Origin: Palsa-1439 sp050015495
GTDB lineage: Bacteria > Verrucomicrobiota > Verrucomicrobiia > Palsa-1439
Assembly (NCBI GenBank): GCA_050015495.1
Contig: JBEKBH010000004.1
Span: 124,001 to 188,000, forward strand
DNA: 64,000 bases
Direction: 5' to 3'
Shown here: piece by piece, positions 53,073 to 61,121 of the stretch
Numbering within the stretch: the stretch's first letter is position 1
Layout: every line of letters begins with the position of its first letter
Notes under the pieces: model-generated
Database searches by the model: none
Told to the model about the DNA's origin: nothing
Seen by the model: only the letters and a program-made list of their open reading frames with translations
Position numbers and translations under genes: made by a program

Positions 53073-54526
53073 GGGTGTCCCAACAACCGGGCTGTCTCCT
53101 GAAGCAGTTGCGTCAACCGGCCCGGCAAATAAACACCCAGCATCAGCACCACCGTCGCCAGTACCGCCGGCGGCACAATTGCCGTCCAGGATTCACGTCG
53201 CGGCTCGACGCGCACCGATACGCCCTGGGCCATCCGCAGCATGATCGTCGCCATGCCAATGAAGATCACCGCCAGCAGTGCCAGGTACGTCACCGCCACG
53301 CCGGTGCGCCCGGCATCCAGCGCCGCCTTCAAGATCGTGAACTCGCTCAAGAACAGCCCGAACGGCGGCGAGCCGGTGATCGCCAGCAAGCCCGCCACCC
53401 AGAGCACACCCGACACCGGCAGCACCCGCAACACGCCCCGCACATCCGCTGTGGATTTCGTGCCGTAGGCGCCGAGGATATTGCCGGCCACGAGGAACAG
53501 CATCGCCTTCGTCAGCGAGTGATTCACGGCGTGCAGCATCGCGCCGAACACACCGGCGCCACCCAGCCCCACGCCGAGAGCGAGGATGCCCATGTGCTCG
53601 ATGCTGGAGTAGGCCAGCATCCGTTTGAAATCCGTCTGCCCGACGATGAACACCGCCGCTACCGCCATCGAAACCAGCCCGAAGCCGACCAGCAGCGTCC
53701 GGGAAAAGTCGCCCAGCCCCGCCGCGGCGCAGACCTGCTGCGTACGAATGATTCCCAGAAACGCGCAGTTCAATAGCGCGCCGGACAACAGCGCCGAGAT
53801 GACGGACGGTGATTCACTGTGCGCATCCGGTAGCCACGTGTGCAGCGGCGCGAGCCCCATCTTGGTCCCGTAACCGACCAACACCAACAGAAATGCCGCC
53901 TTCAGCCAGGGCACGTTGAGCTGGCCGGACCGCGCGACCAGTTCGCTGAACACCAATGGTGTCGGGCCCGCCGCCACCGCCAGAAAGAAATTGCCCAGCA
54001 ACGCCAGCGCGATCCCCACCGAGCAGATCAGCAGATATTTCCAGACAGCTTCGAGCGACCGGTGATGCCGGTGAAAATAAATCAGCGGGGCGCTGGCCAG
54101 CGTTGTTGCCTCCACCGCCACCCAGAGCAGACCGACGTGCTGGCTCACCGTCACCAGCGTCATCGCCGCCAAGAACAATAGCAGACAACCCGTGAACGTG
54201 GCTTCGGGCGCGTTGGAAAACAGGAAACCTTCCACCGCATCGCGTGTCACATGATCATGCTCGCGTCGCAGGTAAGGGACCGCATAGGCCGTCGTCACCA
54301 GGAACAGCGCGCTCGTGATGCTCAAGAACAACAGCCCTGCCGCATCCAGCGCCAACCACCCGCCTGCCGCCGCGCCCGGCCGCCATACCCAGCACGCCAC
54401 CGTCAGCCCGGCGTGCGTCACGGCGGTCGCCACCAACAGCACGCGGCGCAATGGATCGTTCCGCACAAAAAATGCGCCGGCACCGATCACCGCGGGAATC
54501 AAAATCAGAGCAAGCACCATGATCAT
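53069..54526 (-). CDS. Ehr/Hyf-like complex: NuoN/HyfF-type antiporter subunit
   Basis: 485 residues with about 14 transmembrane helices, the Mrp/Nuo antiporter-like family. Conserved ion-path segments are visible: WVAVEATTLASAPLIYFHRHH (TM5 Glu), GYGTKMGLAPLHTWLPDAHSESPS (TM7 Lys and loop), KRMLAYSSIEHMGILALGVG, and HAVNHSLTKAMLFLVAGNILG (TM12 Lys). It should translocate H+ or Na+ in the membrane arm. Start shares its first base with the preceding stop (54526), so translation is tightly coupled. Confidence 0.92.
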   Translation of the reverse strand: MIMVLALILIPAVIGAGAFFVRNDPLRRVLLVATAVTHAGLTVACWVWRPGAAAGGWLALDAAGLLFLSITSALFLVTTAYAVPYLRREHDHVTRDAVEGFLFSNAPEATFTGCLLLFLAAMTLVTVSQHVGLLWVAVEATTLASAPLIYFHRHHRSLEAVWKYLLICSVGIALALLGNFFLAVAAGPTPLVFSELVARSGQLNVPWLKAAFLLVLVGYGTKMGLAPLHTWLPDAHSESPSVISALLSGALLNCAFLGIIRTQQVCAAAGLGDFSRTLLVGFGLVSMAVAAVFIVGQTDFKRMLAYSSIEHMGILALGVGLGGAGVFGAMLHAVNHSLTKAMLFLVAGNILGAYGTKSTADVRGVLRVLPVSGVLWVAGLLAITGSPPFGLFLSEFTILKAALDAGRTGVAVTYLALLAVIFIGMATIMLRMAQGVSVRVEPRRESWTAIVPPAVLATVVLMLGVYLPGRLTQLLQETARLLGHP

Positions 54527-55164
54527 CAGTCCTTCAGGGTCGTCAGTTCATGGGTGTCGATGTGATCGAACTCGCGGCTGATGTGGAAGAGGGCGATGCC
54601 CATCACGAATACCGCCACGAACACGTCCAGCATCACGCCGAGTTCCACCAGCAACGGCGACTCCCGCACCAGAGCCACGCCGAACGTGTAGATGCCGTTC
54701 TCCATCACCAGAAACCCGAGCACCTGGCTGATCGCCTTCTTGCGCGCCACGATCAGGAATAAACCGACCAGGATGGAGAACAAGGCAACCGCCACCAGCA
54801 CCGACGAATGCGCCCCGTCCGGCAACGGCAGCCGCTGCGCCAGCCACAACGACACCCCCAGCGCCGCCACACCGGCCAGCAGAGAAGCGATCGGTCCGAC
54901 GAACGGTTCGACCTCACGTTCCACATCCGCCGACCGCAGCGCCCGCAACAACAGCCACGGGAACACCACGCCCTTCAGCACCGCCCCGCCCACCGCCACC
55001 AGCCACACGCTCACGGACGGTTCGCCGTGATGCGCCAGCAGCGCCAGCAGTCCAAGCAGAATCCCCTGTACCGCCACCGTGCGTACGCTCGCCCCGATCC
55101 GGCTCGCTCCCAGCAGTCGCAAGTTGGTCAGCACGACCAGAATCAAGATGGTATCCAGAGTCAT
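54526..55164 (-). CDS. Ehr/Hyf-like complex: HyfE-type membrane subunit
   Basis: 212 residues with six to seven transmembrane helices. It has the size and pattern of HyfE (NuoK-like): SQVLGFLVMENGIYTFGVALVRESPLLVELGVMLDVFVAVFVMGIALFHISREFDHIDTHEL, where the Glu residues in the helices fit the NuoK ion path. It lies between the NuoH-like and NuoN-like genes with a 4-base gap upstream and a 1-base overlap downstream. Confidence 0.9.
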   Translation of the reverse strand: MTLDTILILVVLTNLRLLGASRIGASVRTVAVQGILLGLLALLAHHGEPSVSVWLVAVGGAVLKGVVFPWLLLRALRSADVEREVEPFVGPIASLLAGVAALGVSLWLAQRLPLPDGAHSSVLVAVALFSILVGLFLIVARKKAISQVLGFLVMENGIYTFGVALVRESPLLVELGVMLDVFVAVFVMGIALFHISREFDHIDTHELTTLKD

Positions 55165-55168
55165 TGCG

Positions 55169-56080
55169 TCACTTCAGGGTCAGGATCAGCGCGAGTGCCG
55201 CCAACGCGCCGGCACCCACCAGCAATTGCGGCACGCGCAGCAACCGCAGCCGCGCCATTGAAGACTCCACCACACCCACGGCCACCGCCACGGCGAACAT
55301 CGCGCCCAACCCCGCTCCGATGTCCAGCCACGCGTTGCCCGTGCGCACGGGCAACATCAGCCCCACCAACAACGCCGCCAACACCCACAATTTCAACGCC
55401 GCGCCATACAGGATGAATGCAAGGTCGGGCCCACAGTGGTCCAGCGCCATCACTTCGTGGATCATCGTCAGTTCGAGATGCGTGTTCGGATCGTCTACGG
55501 GGAGCCGCGCGTTCTCGGCCAACAGCACCACCATCAACGCTGCGGTCACCAGCGCCAACACCGGGCCGGCCTGCCGCCAGGTTTCCAGCGCCATCGCCGT
55601 GGACATGCCGGACAGTGACAGACTCCCGGTCAGCCGCGCCATCGCCGCCAGTCCGAGCAACAACGCCGGCTCCGCCAATGCCGAGAACGTCACTTCGCGG
55701 CTCGCCCCCATTCCCTCGAAGCTCGATCCGGTATCCAACGCTGCCGTCACCGTGAAGAACCTCATCAGCCCCAGCACGCACGCCAGCAGGATCAAATCCC
55801 CCGTGAACGCCAGCGGCGCCGGTTCGCCGCCCAGCGGCACCAGCACCGTCGCCACCAGCACTGCCGCCAGCCCGACAATCGGCCCGGCGCGAAACACCCA
55901 GGTTGTCGTCCGGCTATACACCGCGCCCTTTCGCAGCAACTTCGAGAGATCGTAATACGCCTGCAGCACCGGCGGCCCACGCCGTCCCGCAAACCACGCC
56001 TTGGTGCGGTTGATCACGCCAAACATCAGTGGCGACAACACCAGAGCGAGTACTGGTTGGATGAGGGAGGTTGCTTGCAT
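55169..56080 (-). CDS. Ehr/Hyf-like complex: NuoH/HyfC-type subunit
   Basis: 303 residues with eight transmembrane helices. NuoH/HyfC features include the first-loop sequence GVINRTKAWFAGRRGPPVLQAYYDLSKLLRKGAVYS, ENARLPVDDPNTHLELTMIHEVMALDHCG (acidic quinone-site-like loop), and a C-terminal pair of helices. This subunit joins the membrane arm to the large and iron-sulfur subunits. It is 3 bases after the NuoL-like gene. Confidence 0.92.
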   Translation of the reverse strand: MQATSLIQPVLALVLSPLMFGVINRTKAWFAGRRGPPVLQAYYDLSKLLRKGAVYSRTTTWVFRAGPIVGLAAVLVATVLVPLGGEPAPLAFTGDLILLACVLGLMRFFTVTAALDTGSSFEGMGASREVTFSALAEPALLLGLAAMARLTGSLSLSGMSTAMALETWRQAGPVLALVTAALMVVLLAENARLPVDDPNTHLELTMIHEVMALDHCGPDLAFILYGAALKLWVLAALLVGLMLPVRTGNAWLDIGAGLGAMFAVAVAVGVVESSMARLRLLRVPQLLVGAGALAALALILTLK

Positions 56081-56083
56081 CGT

Positions 56084-58051
56084 TTAGCCCAACTTCCACA
56101 CCAGCAAAACCAGCAATGTCAGCGCGATGTAGAGCACGTAGAGCTGGATGCGGCCCTGCTGAAGCCAGCGCATCCGCGCGAGCACCCAGCCCACACCGGA
56201 AAACGCCGGCTCATACAACGCAACCCGTGCCGTGTCGGGTGTCGTGGTGGACAATGACGCTGCCCGCGGGAAATATCCTTCGGGTGCAGCCAGTGTGCGC
56301 CGCGTGCGCAGCAGCGGCGCGAACAACGTCGTCAGTGGTTGCGCAAACGACGAGGCGGTATATTGCATTCGTGCCGACGGTTGCGCGTAGCCGCAGTCCC
56401 AAGTCACGGTTTCCGCCACTGCCCGCCCTCTCAGCAATCGTCGACGTAACCACGCCAATCCGGCCACGAGCACCAGAAACGCGACGCCACCGGCGGCTAC
56501 GAACCCCAACGGATCAGCAGCGTCGCCCAACTTCTCACCGACCGTCTCCGGCGCCAGCCCGCTCACCAACGGGAGCACGCTCGCCAACGGTCGCACTACG
56601 AATGGCGCGCAAAAACCGATCAGCGCACAGCCGACGGCCAGCAGCGCCATTGGCCACCGCATCGCTGCGCCGGCCTCGTGCGCGTGCGCCGCGTGCTCGC
56701 TGCGGGGTTCGCCGAGAAAAACAACTCCAAATGCTTTCGTGAAACAGGCAGCGGCCAGACCCCCGATCAGCGCCAGGCCGGCAATCGCCGCCAGCAGCGG
56801 CACTGCCATTTCGGCACGTTGCGTGACGCCATTGAACGCGCCGAGGTAAATCAGGAACTCGCTGACAAAACCGTTCAGCGGCGGCAGACCTGAAATCGCC
56901 ACTGCGCCCACTAGGAATGTTGTCGCCGTCCACGGCATTCGTTTAGCGAGTCCGCCGAGATGATCGATCTCCAGCGTACCGGCTCCATGCTGCACTGACC
57001 CGGCGCCGAGGAACAGCAGCCCCTTGAACAACGCGTGGTTCAGCACATGCAGCAACCCGCCACCGAAGCCGAGCACCGCCAGCACGGGCGACCCGTTGCT
57101 CACGCCGACCAGCCCAACGCCCAATCCCAACGCGATGATTCCAATGTTCTCCACGCTGTGGTAGGCGAGCAGGCGCTTCAGATCATGCTGCGCCAAGGCA
57201 AACAGCACGCCGAGCACGCCCGATGTCAGCCCGACACCGATGAGCACCCAGCCCCACCACGCCGGGGGCGGTCCGAGAAGAGTCAACGTGCGCAGCAGTC
57301 CGTAGATCCCCATCTTGATCATCACGCCCGACATCAGGGCGGACACATGACTCGGCGCGGCCGGGTGCGCTTCCGGCAGCCACACATGCAACGGCATGAA
57401 CCCCGCCTTCGTTCCGAAGCCCACCAGCGCCAACAGGAATAGCGCGCTGGCATTGGCGGAAGAGTACCGGTCAAAATCGAGCGAACCGCTGCTGCGGCCC
57501 AGCAACACAAACATCGCCAGCAGAAACGCCGTGCCGAGATGTGACGCCACCAGGTAGGTCCAACCCGCCTCGCGGACACTGTCCTGCTCGTGATCAAGCG
57601 TTACGAGGAAGTATGACGTCAACGCCATCATCTCCCACGCGGCAAGAAACAGCACGCCATTGCGGGCCAGCACCACCAGCACCATGCTCGCGACCAGCAA
57701 ATTATAGAAGAACCACACCGCACCGAGCGATTTGCGTCCGCGCCAAGCCTGTAGATACTCCGTGCCGTACACTGCCGCCAGCGCAGACAGGCCGAAGATC
57801 GGCAGGAGAAAGAACGCCGAGAGCACGTCCACTTGAACAAAAAACGTGCCATAGGGCACGTTCCACGCGAGGTGCAACGATTCGGCCGGTGCGCCAAACA
57901 GAACGGGCACGGCAGCGATCAACCCAATGGCGCAGGCCACCACCGCGCCGCCCGCGCCGAGCGCCGTTGCCGCCCGCGGCGACCTGCCGGCCAACAGTGC
58001 GGCCAGGGCGCTGCACACGAGAACTGCGACGGCGACCAGCAACCCCATCAT
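56084..58051 (-). CDS. Ehr/Hyf-like complex: NuoL/HyfB-type antiporter subunit
   Basis: 655 residues with about 16 transmembrane helices. Recognisable elements: VWFFYNLLVASMVLVVLARNGVLFLAAWEMMALTSYFLV, GFGTKAGFMPLHVWLPEAHPAAPSHVSALMSGVMIKMGIYG, LKRLLAYHSVENIGIIALGLG and HVLNHALFKGLLFLGAGSVQHG. The extra C-terminal ~150 residues (ARMQYTASSFAQPLTTLF) match the HyfB-type extension rather than the long lateral helix of NuoL. It starts within the stop of the HTH-EIIA gene (ATGA). Confidence 0.93.
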   Translation of the reverse strand: MMGLLVAVAVLVCSALAALLAGRSPRAATALGAGGAVVACAIGLIAAVPVLFGAPAESLHLAWNVPYGTFFVQVDVLSAFFLLPIFGLSALAAVYGTEYLQAWRGRKSLGAVWFFYNLLVASMVLVVLARNGVLFLAAWEMMALTSYFLVTLDHEQDSVREAGWTYLVASHLGTAFLLAMFVLLGRSSGSLDFDRYSSANASALFLLALVGFGTKAGFMPLHVWLPEAHPAAPSHVSALMSGVMIKMGIYGLLRTLTLLGPPPAWWGWVLIGVGLTSGVLGVLFALAQHDLKRLLAYHSVENIGIIALGLGVGLVGVSNGSPVLAVLGFGGGLLHVLNHALFKGLLFLGAGSVQHGAGTLEIDHLGGLAKRMPWTATTFLVGAVAISGLPPLNGFVSEFLIYLGAFNGVTQRAEMAVPLLAAIAGLALIGGLAAACFTKAFGVVFLGEPRSEHAAHAHEAGAAMRWPMALLAVGCALIGFCAPFVVRPLASVLPLVSGLAPETVGEKLGDAADPLGFVAAGGVAFLVLVAGLAWLRRRLLRGRAVAETVTWDCGYAQPSARMQYTASSFAQPLTTLFAPLLRTRRTLAAPEGYFPRAASLSTTTPDTARVALYEPAFSGVGWVLARMRWLQQGRIQLYVLYIALTLLVLLVWKLG

Positions 58052-58758
58052 CGTTGCCCCTCCTTGGTGGCAGCGATGACGGGCTGGGCAAGGCCGGCTT
58101 CAACGCGATGGGCCTCTTTCAGGATTTCGTCCGCGGATCCGCGACGCGCTACTGCTGCCTTGAATCCGTCATCGCGCAGGGCAAACGCCAACCGCGACAA
58201 CAAATGCAGGTGCGTCCGTACCGTTGGACTGATCAGCGAAAACAACGCATGCACCGGTTTGCCGTCCATTGCGCCAAACTCGATGGGAGTGGCGAGCAGA
58301 CAAAGGCTGACCATGGCTTTCGGAACATGCAGCACCACGGGGTTGCGCACGTGCGGGATCGCAATGCCGTCGCCAACGCCCGTGGATTGCAGGGCTTCGC
58401 GCGCCAGCAGCACATCGAAGAGAAGTTCACGATCCACGCTGTCGGGAAGGGGCATTCTCTTGACAATTTCTCGTAATACCGATTCGCGGTCGGAAACTCC
58501 AACCCCATGGAAAACTCCCCCGACCTGCAGGGCGGCGGCCAAACTGGGCGGCGGCCCAGAGCCGTTTTCCTGTCCACCGAAGATCTCGCTGGAGAGATGG
58601 ACCTGGCGCGCCGTGGCCCATTCCAGCAACTCGGCCCGGTTGAATCGGTACTGGCCGCTGATCTGGCTGGCGGGCAGACCTTTGTCCTTGATCCACTCGT
58701 AGATTCGCTTTTCTGGGACAGCGAACAGCTTCGCTACTTCACGAACACGCAATTCCAT
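58048..58758 (-). CDS. Excisionase-type HTH fused to PTS EIIA (fructose/PtsN-like) domain
   Basis: 236 residues. The N-terminus (1-55) is a MerR/excisionase-like HTH (VREVAKLFAVPEKRIYEWIKDKGLPASQISGQYRFNRAELLEWA). Residues ~85-230 are a PTS_EIIA_2 domain with the phospho-acceptor His at ~136 (GDGIAIPHVRNP) and the family's LFSLISP strand. The protein could transduce phosphorylation state into DNA binding. It overlaps the first structural gene of the complex by 4 bases, so it is part of the same operon rather than a separate regulator locus. Confidence 0.9.
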   Translation of the reverse strand: MELRVREVAKLFAVPEKRIYEWIKDKGLPASQISGQYRFNRAELLEWATARQVHLSSEIFGGQENGSGPPPSLAAALQVGGVFHGVGVSDRESVLREIVKRMPLPDSVDRELLFDVLLAREALQSTGVGDGIAIPHVRNPVVLHVPKAMVSLCLLATPIEFGAMDGKPVHALFSLISPTVRTHLHLLSRLAFALRDDGFKAAVARRGSADEILKEAHRVEAGLAQPVIAATKEGQR

Positions 58759-58827
58759 GGTTTGTCTTCTCTATCGTTTCAAACAAAAGGGTTCCCCGGC
58801 TCAAAAATCATTCGCTCGTGCGGAATA

Positions 58828-59412
58828 TTACGCGACCTGTCCCGATGCCTGCCCTTTCGGTCGGACATCGTGCCGAACGTTTTCTCCTGATGGAGTTGAC
58901 AACACGTCCCGACGGCTTTCGCCCGCACTTTGACCCGTCCTGATACTTCCCGCCTCGCTCACATTCACTTTGTTCAACATGTCCAGCAGTTCTTCTGGTC
59001 GGTTGCACGCCATGAGCGCGGTCAGCCACCCACACAGGCGGGATTGCCGGGCCAGCGCCGACCCGACGGCCAGATACAACTGCGTGTCGACTGACGGGAC
59101 GCCAATCAGAAATACCGCGTGCACCTGCGAGCCGTCCCGCCAATGAATCCCCTCTTTCGAAAGACCCAGCGCCAGAGAGAAACGATGGATTCCGTGCCCG
59201 CGTGCGTGGGGAAAGGCCACTCCGCCCTCAATCGCTGAAGATGAAAGGTAATCGCGTTGCAGAGCCGATTGGAAAAACGTCAGCGACTCTTCGATTCGCC
59301 CCGCGCCTTGCAGTCGGTGGCTAAGTGCATGAATCGCAGTCGCTTGGTCCGCGCCAACCAGTTGCGGAACCAGTAAGCTTAACTCTGTAAAATCCCCCAC
59401 GGTCATCGTCAT
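58828..59412 (-). CDS. PtsN-like PTS EIIA domain protein
   Basis: 194 residues. A PTS_EIIA_2 domain spans ~5-150 with the phospho-His at ~69 (IEGGVAFPHARGHG) and HAVFLIGVPS. The last ~45 residues are polar and probably disordered. No HPr or enzyme I is in the window. It is the first gene of the Ehr-like operon, 70 bases before the HTH-EIIA gene. The start is uncertain: ATG codons at 59412 and 59406 both lie very close to the predicted sigma-54 start site near 59414. Confidence 0.85.
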   Translation of the reverse strand: MTMTVGDFTELSLLVPQLVGADQATAIHALSHRLQGAGRIEESLTFFQSALQRDYLSSSAIEGGVAFPHARGHGIHRFSLALGLSKEGIHWRDGSQVHAVFLIGVPSVDTQLYLAVGSALARQSRLCGWLTALMACNRPEELLDMLNKVNVSEAGSIRTGQSAGESRRDVLSTPSGENVRHDVRPKGQASGQVA

Positions 59413-59425
59413 AGCATCACCTTAA

Positions 59426-59440
59426 ACAATCTGTGTGCCA
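59426..59440 (-). promoter_or_regulatory. Candidate sigma-54 promoter of the Ehr operon
   Basis: On the minus strand TGGCACACAGATTGT matches TGGCAC-N5-TTGC with one deviation (GT for GC at -12). Predicted start about 59414. The palindrome at 59540 lies ~100 bases upstream, the same spacing as at the STAS promoter. The very short leader to the first ATG is a weakness. Confidence 0.55.
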
Positions 59441-59539
59441 GTCCGGATCGCTATTACCTAACCGCTTGCAGCGGAATGTGCTGTGTATCAACGGACGAGA
59501 GGGCCTGCGCCGACCAAGCCGATTGCGGCATTGTGTCGC

Positions 59540-59552
59540 GCAAGTTTTGCAC
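59540..59552. promoter_or_regulatory. Candidate enhancer (upstream activator) site
   Basis: GCAAGTTTTGCAC shares 13 consecutive bases with the perfect palindrome GTGCAAGTTTTGCAC at 61035-61049. Both lie about 100 bases upstream of sigma-54-type promoters, the normal place for NtrC-family binding sites. Confidence 0.55.
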
Positions 59553-59754
59553 TCGCGCGGGCCAACGCGTGCACAGACCTATCAACTAACCCTGTCGCTG
59601 ACTGTGTGAGTGACGGGTCTTGCACACTGGGTATGCTTCCTTGTGCAACAATTGTCCAAAAGCTCCGGTACGACGCCGCGATACACAAGCGAGCACGCCT
59701 CCTGACTTGCGTAACCGATAGCGGTCAAGCTGCTTGGGCAGATCATGGCTTGCA

Positions 59755-59769
59755 TGGCATTGCTAATGC
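59755..59769 (+). promoter_or_regulatory. Candidate sigma-54 promoter of the LysM genes
   Basis: TGGCATTGCTAATGC keeps GG and GC at the correct ten-base spacing and four of the six -24 bases plus TGC at -12. Predicted start near 59781, giving a 40-base leader with AAAGGA before the ATG at 59821. Confidence 0.45.
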
Positions 59770-59820
59770 CATCACAACGCCATGTGTGATTCGTACTACC
59801 AACCAAAGGAAAAAATCATT

Positions 59821-60117
59821 ATGACTCAACCAACTCATTCGATCAATCAACCGACTCAACAGTCGGCCGCTCCGACACAAAAAGAACACGTCGTCGTGGC
59901 AGGAGAGACTGTCGAGCAAATCGCCAGGAACTACGACGTGCCCGCGAAATATTTGCGGCAGCTCAACAAATTGAGCGGCCCGGTCCAACCCAATCAGAAG
60001 CTCAGGATTCCCATGGCGCGAGCGGCGGCAGCGTCAGCGCTGCGCCCGGTCCCCCCGGCAAAGCCCGCACCGACTGCATCAATGCCGACAGGAACGACAC
60101 CCGGTGCGACAAGGTGA
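59821..60117 (+). CDS. LysM-domain protein without export signal
   Basis: 98 residues. A LysM domain covers ~22-65 (EHVVVAGETVEQIARNYDVPAKYLRQLNKLSGPVQPNQKLRIP), flanked by a Gln/Thr-rich start and a Pro/Ala-rich end. LysM usually binds peptidoglycan, but no signal peptide or transmembrane helix is present here. AAAGGA lies ten bases upstream of the ATG. A second LysM reading frame begins 14 bases before its stop, in another frame; a single two-LysM protein split by a frameshift is possible. Confidence 0.75.
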   Translation: MTQPTHSINQPTQQSAAPTQKEHVVVAGETVEQIARNYDVPAKYLRQLNKLSGPVQPNQKLRIPMARAAAASALRPVPPAKPAPTASMPTGTTPGATR

Positions 60118-60337
60118 CCAGGTTTCAGCCGTAGCTCGCGACGAGAGGCCACTCCCTCGTCCGACGAAACACCGCGTGTTGTCAGGGGAAACGCTTGAAA
60201 GTATTGCGGACCGGTATGGCTTGTTTACGGTTGAACTCCGTCAGGCGAACGACCTGTGGACGCGCTCGCTCCAGACAGGCGAGACGTTGACGATTCCAGC
60301 TACGCATCCGCAACAAAATCCCGCTGCAAAACCCTGA
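60104..60337 (+). CDS. Second LysM-domain reading frame (possibly part of the preceding gene)
   Basis: 77 residues from GTG. One LysM domain (KHRVLSGETLESIADRYGLFTVELRQANDLWTRSLQTGETLTIP) follows a basic linker. It overlaps the first LysM gene by 14 bases in a different frame. Either two coupled genes or one broken or frameshifted gene would look like this. No signal peptide. Confidence 0.6.
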   Translation: MRQGDQVSAVARDERPLPRPTKHRVLSGETLESIADRYGLFTVELRQANDLWTRSLQTGETLTIPATHPQQNPAAKP

Positions 60338-60463
60338 CAGCAATCAACGGCAGCTTGTTGCGAGTGTAGGTCGATGTTCGGGAGAGGGGCCAAACGCCTC
60401 CTCCTTGAACACGTATTGTGTTTGCACGGGAAAGCGCGGGTAGGATCGCCACTGGATTGTTGG

Positions 60464-60886
60464 TCAGAAAGTGGTGGATTTCGTCGCGATACCACTTGTT
60501 CGCCCTTCCTTTTCAGCAGATCGCGGGGACATGGCTTTGATGGCGGCCACGACGTCGGTTTGCTGTTGGATCTTGCCGTCGGTGTCGATCATGCGAAAGG
60601 CATCGCGCAGCGAACGCGAAACCCCTGTAACCGTCATTTCTCCGCCGCTGGACCGAAAGGATTCGGCGCAGATGACGAAGCCGGCCACCACCAGGGTACT
60701 TAGCGTCGTCACTTCAGAAAGATCCACGATGACCCGACGTCGCCCCTCTCGTGCCAATCGCTTGAGCGCTGTCTCTAGTACGCCAAGTTCAATCTTCTCC
60801 ATCGGGCCTTCGGCAAACAGAATGGTCAAATCATCTCGCTGCCGTTCTTGAAGCTCGAATGGCCTTTCAATAGTGAAACTCGCCAT
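60464..60886 (-). CDS. STAS-domain protein (anti-sigma-factor-antagonist-like)
   Basis: 140 residues; a STAS fold (DDLTILFAEGPMEKIELGVLETALKRLAREGRRRVIVDLSEVTTLSTLVVAGFVICAESFRSSGGEMTVTGV). The loop where SpoIIAA-type proteins carry the phosphorylated Ser reads TTLSTLVV, so a Ser is available but the usual DSSG is altered. No anti-sigma kinase (RsbW-like) is nearby. The gene is preceded by a perfect sigma-54 promoter, placing it under the neighbouring regulator. Confidence 0.85.
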   Translation of the reverse strand: MASFTIERPFELQERQRDDLTILFAEGPMEKIELGVLETALKRLAREGRRRVIVDLSEVTTLSTLVVAGFVICAESFRSSGGEMTVTGVSRSLRDAFRMIDTDGKIQQQTDVVAAIKAMSPRSAEKEGRTSGIATKSTTF

Positions 60887-60921
60887 AGGATCCGTACCTC
60901 GCGTCGGTCGCCATTGCCTTT

Positions 60922-60937
60922 AGCAACGGGAGTGCCA
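60922..60937 (-). promoter_or_regulatory. Perfect sigma-54 (-24/-12) promoter of the STAS gene
   Basis: On the minus strand TGGCACTCCCGTTGCT matches TGGCAC-N5-TTGCW exactly. Predicted start near 60911, 25 bases before the STAS ATG. The palindrome at 61035-61049 is about 100 bases upstream. Confidence 0.85.
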
Positions 60938-61034
60938 CACAGTTGCCTCGATTGCGAATCCATTCGGCGGCAGCACGTTAGCGTTTACCCACCGATTGCC
61001 CCTCGGCGCACGAGACGCGTGCGCCGCTGTCTCC

Positions 61035-61049
61035 GTGCAAGTTTTGCAC
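61035..61049. promoter_or_regulatory. Candidate enhancer site, perfect palindrome
   Basis: GTGCAA-GTT-TTGCAC is a 15-base palindrome between the divergent STAS and kinase genes. Thirteen of its bases recur at 59540-59552. Likely binding site of the sigma-54 response regulator encoded at 61870. Confidence 0.65.
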
Positions 61050-61121
61050 GATGCCACGGATGCGTCGTGCAATCCCATCCCCATCCTTGCCCGGCCTGCA
61101 AATCGTGTTACCATCAAGTTT

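Larger units (their letters stand above)
59413..59820. other. Divergent regulatory region between the Ehr operon and LysM genes
   Basis: 408 bases with no credible gene. It holds two outward-facing sigma-54-type promoters (59426-59440 minus, 59755-59769 plus), a GCAAGTTTTGCAC palindrome at 59540-59552, an inverted pair TTGCAC (59620-59625) and GTGCAA (59643-59648), and a small CCGCT-TGC-AGCGG hairpin at 59462-59474. Confidence 0.65.
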
